The notes beneath the pieces are model-generated. The model did not search any database, was not told where the DNA came from, and saw nothing but the letters and a program-made list of their open reading frames with translations. This document shows, piece by piece, positions 33,335 through 45,770 of a DNA stretch of 64,000 nt. The stretch comes from Pinus tabuliformis (lineage: Eukaryota > Streptophyta > Pinopsida > Pinales > Pinaceae): positions 1,234,814,955 to 1,234,878,954 of the forward strand of contig CM062819.1 in assembly GCA_031772625.1 (NCBI GenBank), given 5' to 3'. The position numbers and the translations under genes were made by a program. Position 1 is the stretch's first letter; each line of letters starts with the position of its first letter.

Positions 33335-35290
33335 CTACTTCCCAGAGCCAATCTCCTCTCCTGCCTGCATCTTGGCTTTGGATAGAGAGGAGGGTTTGCC
33401 TTGTGGTGGCTTCAGGGGGATGGTGGGGGATACAAGGCCAATTCCAGTGGAGTTAGGAGCTTGTGATTGAGCCTGAGATCGAAGCGGGTATCTAGGGGAT
33501 AGAGGCCCTTGTGCAGAGTCATGGGATATGGCAAGGGTCACCTCTAGGATGGATGGGGGGGTGAAAAAAAATGGGGGGGGGTGTAGGGAGCATGCCAGAG
33601 TAATGGGGGTCGGGGGCATGAAAGCAGAGACCTGGTGAATAACAAAAGATAAATCTGTGCTATCAGATGAAATAGAGAGATGAACAGAGCAGGGTTTTGA
33701 AGAGGACATACCCGAAGATAGCGCAGCCTCCGCAACTGCCTTGCCCTAGTCAAAGGAGGAGAGGGAGGTCGATATGGTGCTTTGCCACACTTCTTCGGAG
33801 TCTCCTTGGCTGGTGTATCCACTGTTGCTTCAGGGGCGGTATGGGTTGCTGCTGCTTCAGAAGAGGGTTTATTCACATGTGCCTAAGGATCCTTAGTAGG
33901 GATTGTCTTTCCTTGATCCCATGCTCTTGATTTTCCATTCAGGGGGAAATCCCTAAATAGGTGACCCACCTTATGGCACCTCCTGCACCGAAAAGGGACC
34001 CCCTCATAATCTAGGATCTGTGTCTGTGAGAAATTCCTCCATAGCATTGTGATATGTTCCTGTAACCCTTCCCCGGTATCTAAGTGGACCAAAATCCTTG
34101 CGTATGCCATGATGCCAGTGGAGAGGTACGATTTGTCATGCTCTAGGTAAGTGCCCAGGGAGTTACCTATACGCCTGAAGATGTCCTCAGACTAGAAATG
34201 AAGAGGAAATCCTGGAAGACAAACCCATAGAGGCCCAACGCTTATTTTCTCCCTTTCAGGGTCAAAGAGAGGGTTCCATCGACGCAGGAGTACGGGGGTC
34301 TGTTCAATGTGCCAGAATGAAGACAGAACCCAGTTTGTATGCTCGGCTTTGGCGAATCTCAATGTGAACCACCCCTGAACAAAGGTTTTCACGAAAGGAA
34401 GCTCAACCAAATGTTGCCCACAGACTTCTGTCATCCATTGCTTGAGCCGTGCCATTGTGTAGTTCCTTCCTCGAACCCTACCAACCAAAACACGATCAGT
34501 TGTATCCATCGTGTCTCCCCACTGAATATCTTCCCCCAAACGAATTATGACGTCTTGTGCTCTAGATTTGACACACTTTTGTTTTTTACCTGGCTTGTGG
34601 CTCGCGTCGGTGGTGTCCTTCGGAGTTCCGCTGAGAGGAGGGTTTAGTTGAGGGTTTGCAGGATTCAGACAAGGCCCATAAGGGAAGGTGTCCAAGAGAG
34701 GTGGGATTCCTATGTAGCTACCAGAGAGGGGAGATGTTAGCGAAGCTGCAAGAGGGGTACCATGTGCTATGACCGAGGGGAGAAAATGAAGGGAAATGTG
34801 ACCCAACAGACGGAGGAAAAGGTGGACAGCCCAAGGAGCAAGCAACAGGGTTAGGGCCTATACAATCGGTCGCAAAATGTAGGGAGGATGGCGACAAGGG
34901 AGGGGTAGCGAGAAACGACCAGGAGGTGTTGGTCTCAGGTAGGATTACTACCAAACATGAGGGTCCCGAGAGCGAGGGCAAGGGTGTGATAGCTTCCGAT
35001 AGTTCACTGCAATAAGGGAGCAGTCCTTCCGTGTTAGCGTGGGGGGATGTCCAGATGGATACACCCTCTAAAGGGACAACTGAGTAATATACCATGTCTA
35101 CTTCCATAACTGATCTGGGAGTTACGCGCCAGCTGCCACCGTAAATTGTGAAAATTGTCGCTATAAATCGTGAGCAGATGGGGGAGGCGGAGAAGGGCAT
35201 GATGGAGTCATAGGGGGAAGGTAAAACAAAATCACGAACGGGGAAACGGAAGGTGTGGTGAATGACGTCCGAGGGGTACGACAACAGGGT
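33335..35290 (-). pseudogene. LINE A ORF1 (DUF4283 and zinc knuckle)
   Basis: Nucleic-acid-binding ORF1 of plant LINEs. The N-terminal part is Ser/Pro-rich (35284-34720). The DUF4283-like core reads RNYTMARLKQWM, FTLRFAKAEHTNWVL, LRRWNPLFDPERE, VWVCLPGFPLHF-like (here LWVCLPGFPLHF), then after a TAG SEDIFRRIGNSLG and ARILVHLDTGEGL. A zinc knuckle CRRCHKVGHLFRDF follows with the last Cys replaced by Phe. The tail is Pro/Ser/Lys-rich and ends at 33335, 59 bp before ORF2. At least two frame changes and TAG codons near 34195 and 33884 break it. Confidence 0.8.
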
Positions 35291-35385
35291 GACAGAGCTG
35301 ATCGAAAGCGAAAGGGAAAGTGTAGCAGAAAGTTCTCTGCAGAAAAACCCTAGCCTGTGTCAAGCGGGTTCCCATCCATATATAT

Positions 35386-36299
35386 ATATATAAAATTTAG
35401 TTTAACTTAAAAGTTTTATTGAAATTATATAGTTATAAGTTAAATATTTAAATTTCATTTTTTAATAAAAATGATTAAATTTATATTTTACATAAACTTT
35501 TAATATATATTAAATTAATTTTTAAATTACATATTTATTAATTAAACATTTAATAATTTAAAATGTTTAATTTGATTTATTTTTAATTTATATCTTTATA
35601 TTTTAACTTAAATTTATATAAAATATAAGAAAAGACTACTACCCACAAAACAAACTCAACAATCTTTTATATACAAAAACATTTCTAAAATGTATATGAT
35701 AATTACAAGTAACAAGGGAATCATATCTAAGCAAGCTTAGTAGAAGAATACCATATCCTTGCACATCATATTTTTGCTTAGTGTCATAACCATGTCCTAT
35801 GCCAAGAATAAGGGAAGCATATATAGTATATCTAATCTAAACCCTTGAATTCACATGCTTGAGGGTCATCCTAGTAATTAGCAATTGGTTTCCATCATCA
35901 AAGTAAAACAACTACTTTAATTTAGCTATATTTGGCATCCCCTTAAAATATAAATGTTTCTCAAACTTTTCCCAATGGAAAGGTTTCTCAATGTAAGAAC
36001 TCCATAACATTTCCTAAATCTACACACGCCAACCAATCTAGTTTGCATTCAACAACTTCTCATTGTTTAGTAGTTTCAAATTTGAGTAAAATTTGTTGAT
36101 TAAAGTCACCATAACGATGTTGCTTCAAATATGACACTACGTACGCCCATCTTCAACAATCAATATTGCTGTAATAGAATTTTTTTTAGGGTATAATTTA
36201 GGTTTTTTGTTTTTGTTTTGTTTTGTTTTTTTTTTAAATTGTTGTTGATGGTGTTGGACCCACCAACATTTAGCGGATCTCCTCGATATGAAGTCCCAA
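35386..36299. other. AT-rich non-coding
   Basis: Starts with a TA run against the LINE 5' end and stays AT-rich to about 36130. A T/G run lies at 36200-36235. No gene is seen. Confidence 0.6.
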
Positions 36300-37197
36300 C
36301 TAGACATCACAACATTTGGAGTAGGAGTCCCAGCAGTGGGTGGTAATGTTTTGCCTTGACTGTGGAAACACGCAGATAGAAGTATGATAGCTTTGGGTGA
36401 GAGAAAGTGTGTGACCCTACGGAGATTGAAGTACGATGCATGAAGGTTCCAACACACGAAGGGAAAAGGAAGCACGCCCCTTGGAGGCCTGTAATAGTAC
36501 GCATCTTGAAAGGAACACACGAGTGAAATGACATCACAAGCTAAGATGCAGAATAGTCCACAAGTTAAAGTGATGAGTTAATACAACAACACACATTCAA
36601 CAAGATTCATACAATTGCAAACAAAATAGTTCATAAGCATAACTATAAATTAAATGACATACATTGCAAATACAACAAGAATAGTCCTGCTATATTCACA
36701 ACATATGCATGAAAGTGTGTTGGCTCTTATTTTATTATTATACGTGAAAATTCCATTCATACATACCCCATTGATGATCACTAGCCCCAATAGTGGAACA
36801 TTACAATCAAGAACACCTGATCCTCCAAAGAATTATACTCGCTCTACGCTACGGAGAAGCCAAGGCTCTTCACAATACTCCCAAGCTCTTCCTAAGCCTA
36901 ATCCTAACCAAAATATTGGCTCCCAAAAGCTTGTTACATGTGTTATGAGGTTCTATTTATAACAAGAGGGGGTGACTCTTCAACTCCCTTTTGTGACCTT
37001 TAGATTACCCTCACGACTCTTCAACTTCTTCATAAAATAACACATTACATTACATGATGAATTTTCATACTCCAATATTGACACTTGGAATTTCACTTCC
37101 AACATAATTACAAATAATATTACATTTTACACTTGTACCCATATAGGACAAAATAGGGTAGAGACAACTTTACAACCTAACAAGACACAAAACTATG
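36300..37197 (-). mobile_element. LTR-like 3' region of the gag-only element
   Basis: Follows the stop of the large broken ORF at 37198 on the same strand. It carries a good TATA box (tataaata, complement of 36954-36961) about 230 bp downstream of that stop, with a run of short-exon-like sequence beyond, as expected for a 3' LTR containing its promoter. Its borders are not resolved and no matching 5' copy is visible, so LTR status is inference. Confidence 0.4.
36954..36961 (-). promoter_or_regulatory. TATA box in the LTR-like region
   Basis: tataaata preceded by cccctcttgt on the minus strand. Its position fits an LTR promoter. Confidence 0.4.
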
Positions 37198-40100
37198 ATG
37201 TCGGAGTTTGGGAGAAGTCTAACTCAACAACCTCCACTTGCTACTTCTCGGTCACATATTGGTGCCAAGCTTGGTATTGTGTGATGGTGTCCCCAAACTG
37301 ATTAACGGTGTTTTTCTGAAAGCAGACTCTAGCCTCCATGGCATCCGGGGACACTATCTTGGAACCCGTGTCCAACTCGTTCTGAAGCATGAGAAGCATT
37401 TTTCTAACTTTGATAGGACCAACGATAAAATTTTGCATGTTCTGTGTGTTCAACTCCAAGCCTTCCTTGGTGGTATTCTGTCTTAGCTGCTCTAAGTACT
37501 CTTCATTCTCCTATCGGACTTGGTTCTTGGGTTTAACTTTGATGATGGAATCGACTGATGGGATATGGTGTGTTCTAACGAAGACATCCAAACTATTGTA
37601 CAACCATACATATGAGGTTTGAATGCTTCTAATGAATGAGGTGAGCTTCTTGTTGTTCTGAATCAAAATTCGAACCTTCGCTTTCTCCAGCTCTCTCTGT
37701 GGCTTCATTTTCGTCACTAAGTCAAGAGGGGCCCCTTTGTACCACATTGTCCACTCTTGCACATAGGCAATGGAAGCTTGTATGTTTTTGAGAGTTTTAA
37801 CAAACTCTTTTCTATGTTGTTGTAATCCATGCAAACAGACAATTGCTTTATTTACCGTGAAAAATCCATCATAGAGCTTCATCATGGTTTCTCCAAGTGT
37901 TGATACTTCAACAAGTATCACTCCTCTCATCTCCTCCAATGCGGAAACTTCATTTTGCACTGCTTCTTGGAGTTGTTATGCCTATTTCCTGGCAACCTGC
38001 AAGTTATCTGCTAGTTGGTCATTCTCAGCCGTCAAATACTGAACATTTGATCTTGTTGCTCCTACAGAGGACAAGTTGGCTTCGACAATGGCATTTGGAT
38101 GCTTCCAGGTATCTGACACTATCACCATTTCTTTAATTAATGTAGGTGATGCGTGATCATATAGAAAGTGATTTCTCCATGCTTGTACAATCCTCCTTTG
38201 GAACTCTTCGAATGATAGATTGTACACATCTAGTACCAGAACATCATCAAGGAGAACAACATCCCCTTGCTCACTCAAGGTTGGCTTTGCTGCTGGAGGT
38301 GGTTGAGACTGAGGGATGACCTATGGTTCTCTCGGCATTAGATCAACATATTCATGCTGCAGCTCCTATTCCATCTCCATGTCCATCAATTCAATCAATT
38401 TCTTAATATGCTGAGCAAGCTCCTGATCCTGCACCTATTCACCTTCCTCCTCAGCTACTGGTTGTTCCTATTCCTATTTTTCAACCTGTATCGATGTTGT
38501 TTCCTCTGTCACTGCACCTTGACTTTGTTCTTCTTCTTGCTTCTACTTCTCTTCTCATTCTCTCCTTCTCAACTCCTATTCTTCCTTCGACTTCTACTCT
38601 GTTTCCTGCAACTTCAGTTCTGCTTCCTACAACCTATGCTTTTCTCTCATTCTTTGCTCTGCTCTCTGCATCCTTTGCTTCTGCTACCAAAACTACATTC
38701 ATGAGAGGAGAACTTGCTTTCATTTTGCAACTTTGTCCTCCCTTTGGACTATCAACAATATTCCTCTTTCTCTTATCCTGCACGGCATGGCTACCTTTTC
38801 CTATTGCTGCTTTCGAAGCTGCTACTATCTGTGGAGCATGTTGTGAAGTCCTTTCTAAATTGACCGACTCATAGAGTCTGGAGGAATTGTAGCAGTACCT
38901 ATAAGGATCCTCCCTTAGCCAATGAAATTCCCTTGCTGATCCATGAAAAGTAAACTCTCGTACAATGGTCCTTGCAAATACTGCGGGGTTCATATAGATT
39001 AAATTCCTTAGTTCCGAATTCAAATTTCACTATCTCCTTAGCCTCAACATTTGCGACTTTCAAGTTCTTTATCTCGTATAATCCAATCTGCAAAGGAAGA
39101 GTGGGCCATGGTGCTTTCTTCTTCCTGTGCAACGCTGCTGAAAACCCTGTAGCGAGATGGTATGATACTTCTTGCATGATCAATTTGTTAGTGGCATACC
39201 TTGGTAAGACATGCAGAGGATTCTCTCCACCAAACACTCTAATGAAGGTGCCACCTGGTGAGGCATACCAATTTGCGATGTCTACTATTGCCTCCATTGC
39301 TTCTCGTGACATGCAAGGTGGATCTTCTTCAAAGATAAGCTTGTACAACGAGATGATGAAGTGGTCAGTTAGTCGTGCCATTACTCCTCGATAACTGCAT
39401 TCCGAAAGAAACTTGCAATAAATGTGCATGGTAGATTCTCACGGTGTCCATGCTTAGGTCATTCCAGGGAACTACTGTTGTGCACAGATTGCATCGAGTA
39501 AGTATGCAAACATATAGAACCTTGCTCACTCACCCTTGGGAGGATTTTGAGCTTGTGCTACATGGGCCTTCATGTTGATTTTTGTAGCATTGGGTGCGTT
39601 CTAGCCACCAAATTTTGTGGAGAGGCTAGAATACATGTATTTTGTATAACCCATAAATCATTTGGGAAAATTCAACCTAGAGATGATTTAAATAAATTAA
39701 TTAATTTTTTAAAATGGTTCCCTAAGTCTAAACTTAGGAAATCTGATTAATTAAAGGGTATTAATTAAATCAGTTGTGAATCTTCTATAAGAAGACATGG
39801 ATTGGTTTCTAGTTAATCTTAGCGATTGATTATGTTTTAATCTTGGTCATTGGTGCTCCAACAGAATATTATAAGAAGAAGTCGATGGGTAGACGAAGAA
39901 TACACCAACGTAGATACTTAGTTGCTCAAGTAGATTGATTTTCTCGGTGGCTGAAGTTTGGAAAGATAAAATCAAATCAGAGAGTGAGTTGCAGGTGGGA
40001 GAGAGAGAGAGGGCATAAACATAGTCTGAGAGTGCAGGAAAAATCTAGAGGGGGAAACGCAGAGGAGAGACACATATCAACAATGCATAAGGGTTGACAT

Positions 40101-41271
40101 AGGGCATACACAATCACTGCGCAGAGGGTGATGCAGAAAGGCCAACGAAAGGGGCCAGAGGTCCTCTTCGGGGTCAGAGAAACACTGTAGAGTGTGAGAA
40201 ATTCACCAGTAAATTTATCTTAGTGACTCTTCTTCTATTTTGTCTTGTACACAAATTATTGTTGAAGATTAATAAAAGGAACCCTCATCTGCTGCACCGG
40301 TTTTCCCACATTGGGTTTTTCCATAGACAATTGTCCAAAAATAACTGTGTCACTGTGGTTATATATGTGCTTGTATTTTCCTTGTATTTAATTTCTGCAT
40401 AATTTTGTTTGTGAAGGATCCAGTGTATGTATTTTGATATTGTCCGTAGAAAACTGCAAATAATTTGTTTAAGTAATTTAACAAATAGAAGAAATATTAT
40501 CAATTACTGAAGTAGGATTCAGGATCACCAAATTTTCACACTTCAAATGTTGAGCCAATAGGTCTGACCACTCCCATCGTTCACAAACTGGTCCAATAAG
40601 ACTGCCTGCCCTTTAGGAAAGGTTTTAGTGCTCTCTTGACGATGGATTCTATAAGAAAATATAACCAAGAATTGGTAAGACTTCCTGAGGGACTTTGTCA
40701 TGTACACATGGGTGGGTGTATGTTGAAACTTCGATGGCTCTTTCAACCAACGTTTGACAATGTCTCTTGTGTTCAAATTGCTGTGGGTGGAATAGAAGAG
40801 TGAGTCCACGTGATCCACTGGCTCGGGAAAGTGATACATTTGCTGAAAGTCTTTTGGCTGGAAGGTGGCAAGCTTCTACCCGCTAGCACTGCTCAAGTCA
40901 TGGTTTTCTCATCCATGTGTGAGACAATCCAACTGATGATATCTGCACACAAGAAGGCGGGATACCTGCATGCAAACTTGTATATACCTAACTGCTAGAT
41001 GCTGAGATAAACCTGCCGATCCTCTAAGTCTGCCTCAAAGTACCTTTGCAAAAGCATATTTAATATGTTGTCATGTCAGTGATGATCCCTTCTCTATAAA
41101 CAACTGAGTATCTGCATACACAAGAAAATCAACTGATGTTTGATCAAATACATCCCCAATACTTCTCTCAGTGGTTCCCTTTGATGCAACTCTCTTAGAT
41201 AAAATGGTAATAGTGACTATTGGAGAGGTTCTCAACACCTATTGTACCTGCGGGACAGAAAGGACACTCAT
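37198..41271 (-). pseudogene. Large gag-like ORF of unknown family, about 1030 codons, split by an insertion
   Basis: Starts MSVLSVPQVQ at 41271 and runs to 40553 (TSVDFLVYADTQLFIEKG; SYQFLVIFSYRIHRQES; PKGQAVLLDQFVND). It is cut by the LTR insertion 39578-40546 and its 6-bp duplication, then resumes with MKAHVAQAQNPPKGE to 37198. Recognisable stretches after that: HIYCKFLSECSYRGVM, YATNKLIMQEVSYHL, RKKKAPWPTLPLQIGLYE, AREFHWLREDPYRY, a charged low-complexity part (38640-38300), and a helical, coiled-coil-rich end (LTAENDQLADNLQ; QRELEKAKVRILIQNNKK; ENEEYLEQLRQN). No protease, RT or integrase motif occurs. Several stops and two or three frameshifts break it. The layout (leader, gag-like ORF, LTR-like end) suggests a non-autonomous gag-only retrotransposon; that is inference. 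Confidence 0.6.
39578..40546 (+). mobile_element. LTR insertion (copia-like U5 features) in the gag-like ORF
   Basis: Flanked by the 6-bp repeat ATGTTG at 39572-39577 and 40547-40552. Removing the insert and one ATGTTG rejoins the reading frame of the host ORF on the minus strand. Inside, the plus strand has tgtagcattgggtgcg near the start and, near 40270-40325, ataaaaggaa and caccggttttcccacattggg, a pattern common around the R-U5 border of plant copia LTRs. No pol is present, so it looks like a solo LTR. If the ends are TG...CA, the LTR proper would be 39583-40540, which leaves a few unexplained bases on each side. Confidence 0.65.
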
Positions 41272-41350
41272 GGCATGCAACTGTCAGTCTTAAGCAAAAC
41301 AACTTACAAGGTAAGTTCAAGTAGCAACCCGGGCATCAGATGGGGAGGAT

Positions 41351-42480
41351 TGCGTAATTTTCTCTAGCAAGAGGGACTACGTGCATGTGGGAACTGTGCA
41401 TTGCACAATTCCATCAACCAGGATGGAATCTTGATGGTTGAAACTACACAAAGCGTAGTTCAGCCTCGGAAATGGCCTGGGAGAGACTGCACATTACGCA
41501 GTCTTAGTGGCCAAGGATGAAAGGATGGATCCTAGAACTATGCAGTGCGCAGTTGGAGCTGGCTTAGATTGCGCACTGTGAAATTTGAGAGGCCAAGCTT
41601 GTGTCTTGAGCCTCATATTGCATAGTTCCAGCTCGGAAAAGTGAAAATCGGCCAAGGGAAATCTAGATTTGCTCAAGGGAAGTGTGAAAACAAAAAGTTA
41701 TGGGAGATGGTGTGAAGCTGATTGCAGATCTGACTAAGTGAAAGTAAATGCATGTGAATCAAGTGCAACAATTAATCAAAAGGAAGGAAAATGAAGTAAG
41801 TGAGGAGAGTCGTCGCGATGACGACTGTTGGTGAAAAAACATGAAAACTAATGCGACAATGGGGAAAGACAATCTAAAACTTAAAACAACACTTCTACAA
41901 TTTAAAACAAGTCAAAAATCTAGCAACCATGAAGAGAAACAAGTGAAACAACACTCGCACAAGCAAAACAACAAAAAGCAATAGAAAAAATGGCAAAAGA
42001 TGACAGAAGCAAAACTCACTCGAAAAAGCGTCGACAATTTCATCGAAGGTTCCTTGATCTCTTCGGGAATGACAGAGATCCAAGATTGAATGCAAAAATG
42101 AGCTCTAGAAGCATCGATTAAATAGATTTGGACAAATTAGGGTTTATGACGCAAAGGCCTAAAATCAAGGAAAAAGTGACACTTGGCGGAAGTTTTTAAA
42201 AATAATGCAAGTGCCTCCTTCAGGATACTAAAAATATATCCCTATTTTTACGGATACTCTTTTTTTTTTTCTCGGTGAAACTTACCATGCACACTGTTGG
42301 AAAAGACTGCGCAACTAGGCAACTTTTTGGCTCAGTGCACTGCGCAGTTTCTGAGCTCAGTGAGGGTTGTTTTTTGGGCTTCCTGACATGACTGCGTAGT
42401 TTATGAGCTTAAGGCTCACTGGTAGTTAGGACTTTGAAGTTCCCATCATCAACGCTGGTTTCCCTCAGGATTGTGCAGTT
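41351..42480. repeat. Leader with repeated 19-bp palindromes
   Basis: The 9-bp half-site TGCGCAGTT and close variants occurs about ten times upstream of the gag-like start codon. Five sites form near-palindromes around one central base: 41392-41410 (AACTGTGCATTGCACAATT), 41442-41460, 41485-41503, 41536-41554 (AACTATGCAGTGCGCAGTT) and 41567-41585. Further half-sites lie at 41351, 41619, 42305, 42341, 42393 and 42472. Spacing in the first cluster is 31-51 bp. The sequence between sites is not conserved. Confidence 0.75.
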
Positions 42481-45346
42481 TCTAGAGGCAAGCCCAAAAC
42501 CGCTGTGAGACCAAGTTGGGAAATCAACTTGTGACTTAGAAGAATCAACTAAGTGAACAAACACAAGCGAAAATGAAAATATAAGTCTCAATTGAAGCAT
42601 GAATACCTGGATCAGTGCGAGATGAGTTGTTGTGGATAAGAAGGAAGGCTCCCAAATCAAAGCACAGGCAAAATTTTGGAGGGTGGTTGTAGTCGCTATA
42701 ACAATTACATTTTATGATTTTTAAAGAGACCAAAAAAGAAATTAAAAAAAATCATTAGAATGATGATATAGAATCTAAAAAAAATATATGTTGTTAACTA
42801 CATAAATTGATCCAAGTTTATAATATGTAAAATCTTATACAAACTATCCATCTCTAAAATTTAGGTTAAATATCTATGAATTCCAAATCCACATTCGTTA
42901 ATTTCTCTTTGTTTTTCACAGTGGGAAAACATATCATAAACTAACAATTGAATAGTCGTCATTGGCTGCTAGAATATTCCTTATTCACTGCTATCCACCA
43001 ATTCATGATGGCTTATCACCAATATTTGAAATAAAAGAAAATTCATAAAATGGGGTATATTAATGAAGGGAAAATAATTAACAATTTGTTATAAAAATCT
43101 TTAGAATTTACAAATTGCATAACTTGACTCCGTATAATTAAATATAGCTCCCTCTTTTTTTTCTAATCTCTTATTTTTTAATTTTACCTCTTTTTCTTTT
43201 AGTTTTGATTTCAGTTTTTGCATGCACTTATATAAGTTTTCATTTTTCCAAATCTTTATAGTCTTTTACTTTAATTTAGATATATTTAAATTAAACAACA
43301 AACACTCGCTACTATATAGCTTGTTAAAACATGGATTTATCTTTTAACTTCTCGACCTTTAATGATAAACATTGACAATTAAATCTCCATATACTCATAG
43401 TATCTTCCTCTACATTATTAATACATGCCTTTTGCGGCACTCCAATGCTCGCATTGTGCTGTTTTCATTGTTTTGATCTTCAAGATGAGAAATAATTTTC
43501 AAAAAAATTGAAAAACATACGTTGGCGACACTTACATTTAATAGTTAAGCCTAAAGGTTGCTTTGGATTGGATTCTGACCTTTGAAATAAGACACTTCAG
43601 GGATGTCTAGCGTGCACAACAATTTGGCAACTTAAATAATAGTTTGGTAGCTAAACAAGACAGGTTTATAATTTATTTCATGCTATATTTTTCCTCATTT
43701 GGAAAGCATGGAGGTTGCAGTTTGTTTCCAATTTGCAAGGCTCAGTGGGTTTTAGATTTTTCATGACAATAACAATAATATTTTCCACTCAATTTTTCTT
43801 TTAAAGTAACTTTACAAATACAATTCACCAAAAAAACCGAGCTCACCACTTCTCTTTACGACTTCTTTTTTCCAAATTTAAATCTAAAATATTTTCCTAA
43901 TTTCAAAACTTAATTATCTAAAATCCTTCATAATCAATATAGACATTTTTAAAACCTATCTAAAATTTCAGAAAATCAGTCATTTGTAAAATATATTCCT
44001 AGTTACAAATTAACAAACTTTTATGAATTCACAATGTCACATATTATTCCCTTTCCTATTTTCTTGGCTTTTTAAGTCCATAAAAGTAATAATGAAATTG
44101 GAAAATTATAAACTTTCCTATCCCACTGTGATTTTCCAGTTTCTTTTCTTCTGGACGCCATCCTACCACTATCTGTTCCACCATTAACATTCTCTAGTGG
44201 TGAATGAACAACCTGTTCCATCTAGGTATATTGCTGATTTTGAGGCATCTCTTTCATCATTTAACCACTTACCCTTCAAAATTGAATCGAATTTCATCGA
44301 ATAACATCGTATTCATATCGAATTGGCGAATTTTCATATTTTTTTGGCCCAATTCGTACAAATTTGGCAACTATGCTTCTGACTAGTGCTTCACACTTCA
44401 AGAAACATCTGTCACTTGCAGTGGATTGGGATAATTGCAATGCTAATTTTTTTTAAAGAAGAAACTTCAACAAAACAACAAATGGAAATAGTGACCATTG
44501 GACTATGGGACATACTCTCACTAAGCATGAAAGCATATATGTTAGCAAATTTCATAAAATTGTAGAGGAGAAGACAATGTACATGGACATCCGCACATTT
44601 CCTAGATGCTGAATGGAGAGAATGAAGCGGGAGACACAATAGTACACAATAGTAGTTGTATGGATAGCTATTGGCATTCTATATCTTTTGGGAAGACCAA
44701 CCCGAAAAAGAAAATTAAGTTGTAGCCGTGTAAGCACACCAATCTTATGTTGTGTGGTTATTAATAGAGCCCTGGAGTTTCATTTTAACACTTCTCCCCA
44801 GTTCAAAACTCTACATAATTTTATGGGAAGCACACTTATTATTTCTCAATTTTTTTTTTTTAGCATTAATTTCTATGTTTTCAAAAACTAGAGAGTTAAT
44901 AAAGAAAAAGGTTTTTTAAGATAAGAGAAGAAATACGGGGTTTTAAATGAAGTTTGATTTTACAAATGCTAGGCTTAATAGTAAGCTTGATTACAGTAAG
45001 TTCAAATGGCAGCAATGCTAGGCTTTTGTAAGCATTATGGTTGTCAGTCACGGAATCATCTAAAAATAGAAAAGAGATGGTAGTAATTATTTACAAGAAT
45101 ATAAAAAACGTTCGAATCACTAAGCGTAGTTACCACCATCTAATGGGGTAATTTCATAATTGAACAATCTTGTGTTAATGGTGAGTTGACAAGAAAGAAT
45201 AAAATTTTACAAATTAAAGAAAATGAAGATACCACAAAAAATGTAGTATGTGGTTATGATGTAAAAATGTCAAAACTGTCACTTTAATCTATTTTTAAGC
45301 GCTGGACAAGTATGAAAAATATCATTTCAAACGCTGAACTGCATAC
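42481..45346. other. AT-rich non-coding
   Basis: Long AT-rich stretch with no conserved protein in any frame. A short GC-richer piece at 43430-43470 and scattered poly-T tracts are the only texture I see. Frames at 44204-44900 have no motif. Confidence 0.6.
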
Positions 45347-45578
45347 CTGTTGAAGGCCATTGATTGGGATAGTGAAATTGCTTGCCTTTATCGACGCTTC
45401 AAAAACTTCATAACTCCCATTCCAATCCCCTGGAAAAACGAATATATGAAAAAAATATGAAGTGAAATACTTCAATGGATTGATTTTTTCAGAGTTGAGC
45501 AGAGAAAAATGTAATTACACGCAGAAGTAAATATAAGGATACAGAAATCCACATCAAACCTTCGAGTTGAATGGAAAG

Positions 45579-45640
45579 ATTCTGCTTGATATGGAGTGTA
45601 ACCTTGAGAGATTCTGCTTGATATGGAGTGTAACCTTGAT
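45579..45640 (-). repeat. 31-bp tandem pair in exon 2 of the oxygenase pseudogene
   Basis: gattctgcttgatatggagtgtaaccttga occurs at 45579 and 45610. The length is not a multiple of three, so it shifts the reading frame. Confidence 0.9.
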
Positions 45641-45770
45641 GGTTCTCATTCCACAACAATTTCATCGTTTCCTCCTCAGGAAGGGAAAAAGGCCGTTGAA
45701 TTTGCTCAAAGACTTAGTCCAAAAAATCTTCATCGATGACATGATGGATGATATAAAAAAAATACAGAGT

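Larger units (their letters stand above)
28862..35385 (-). mobile_element. LINE A, near full length (about 6.5 kb)
   Basis: Contains, in transcription order, a 5' leader from about 35385, ORF1, ORF2 and a 3' untranslated region ending attacgatttttccaagggg at about 28862. The same 3' end motif occurs in LINE B near 61190. Both outer edges abut TA runs (28850-28862 and 35376-35392), which could be a duplicated TA target. It is dead because of stops and frameshifts in both ORFs, but the backbone is complete. Confidence 0.85.

Noticed and set aside
36137..36537. Minus-strand frames of 127 and 76 codons
   Set aside because: Lie in the LTR-like region and end in a poly-Lys run from a T/G tract; no motif.
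38354..38874. Plus-strand frames of 116 and 126 codons rich in L, F and S
   Set aside because: Antisense of the charged Glu/Arg-rich part of the gag-like ORF.
44204..44891. Several short frames as exons
   Set aside because: AT-rich, no splice borders or conserved motifs.
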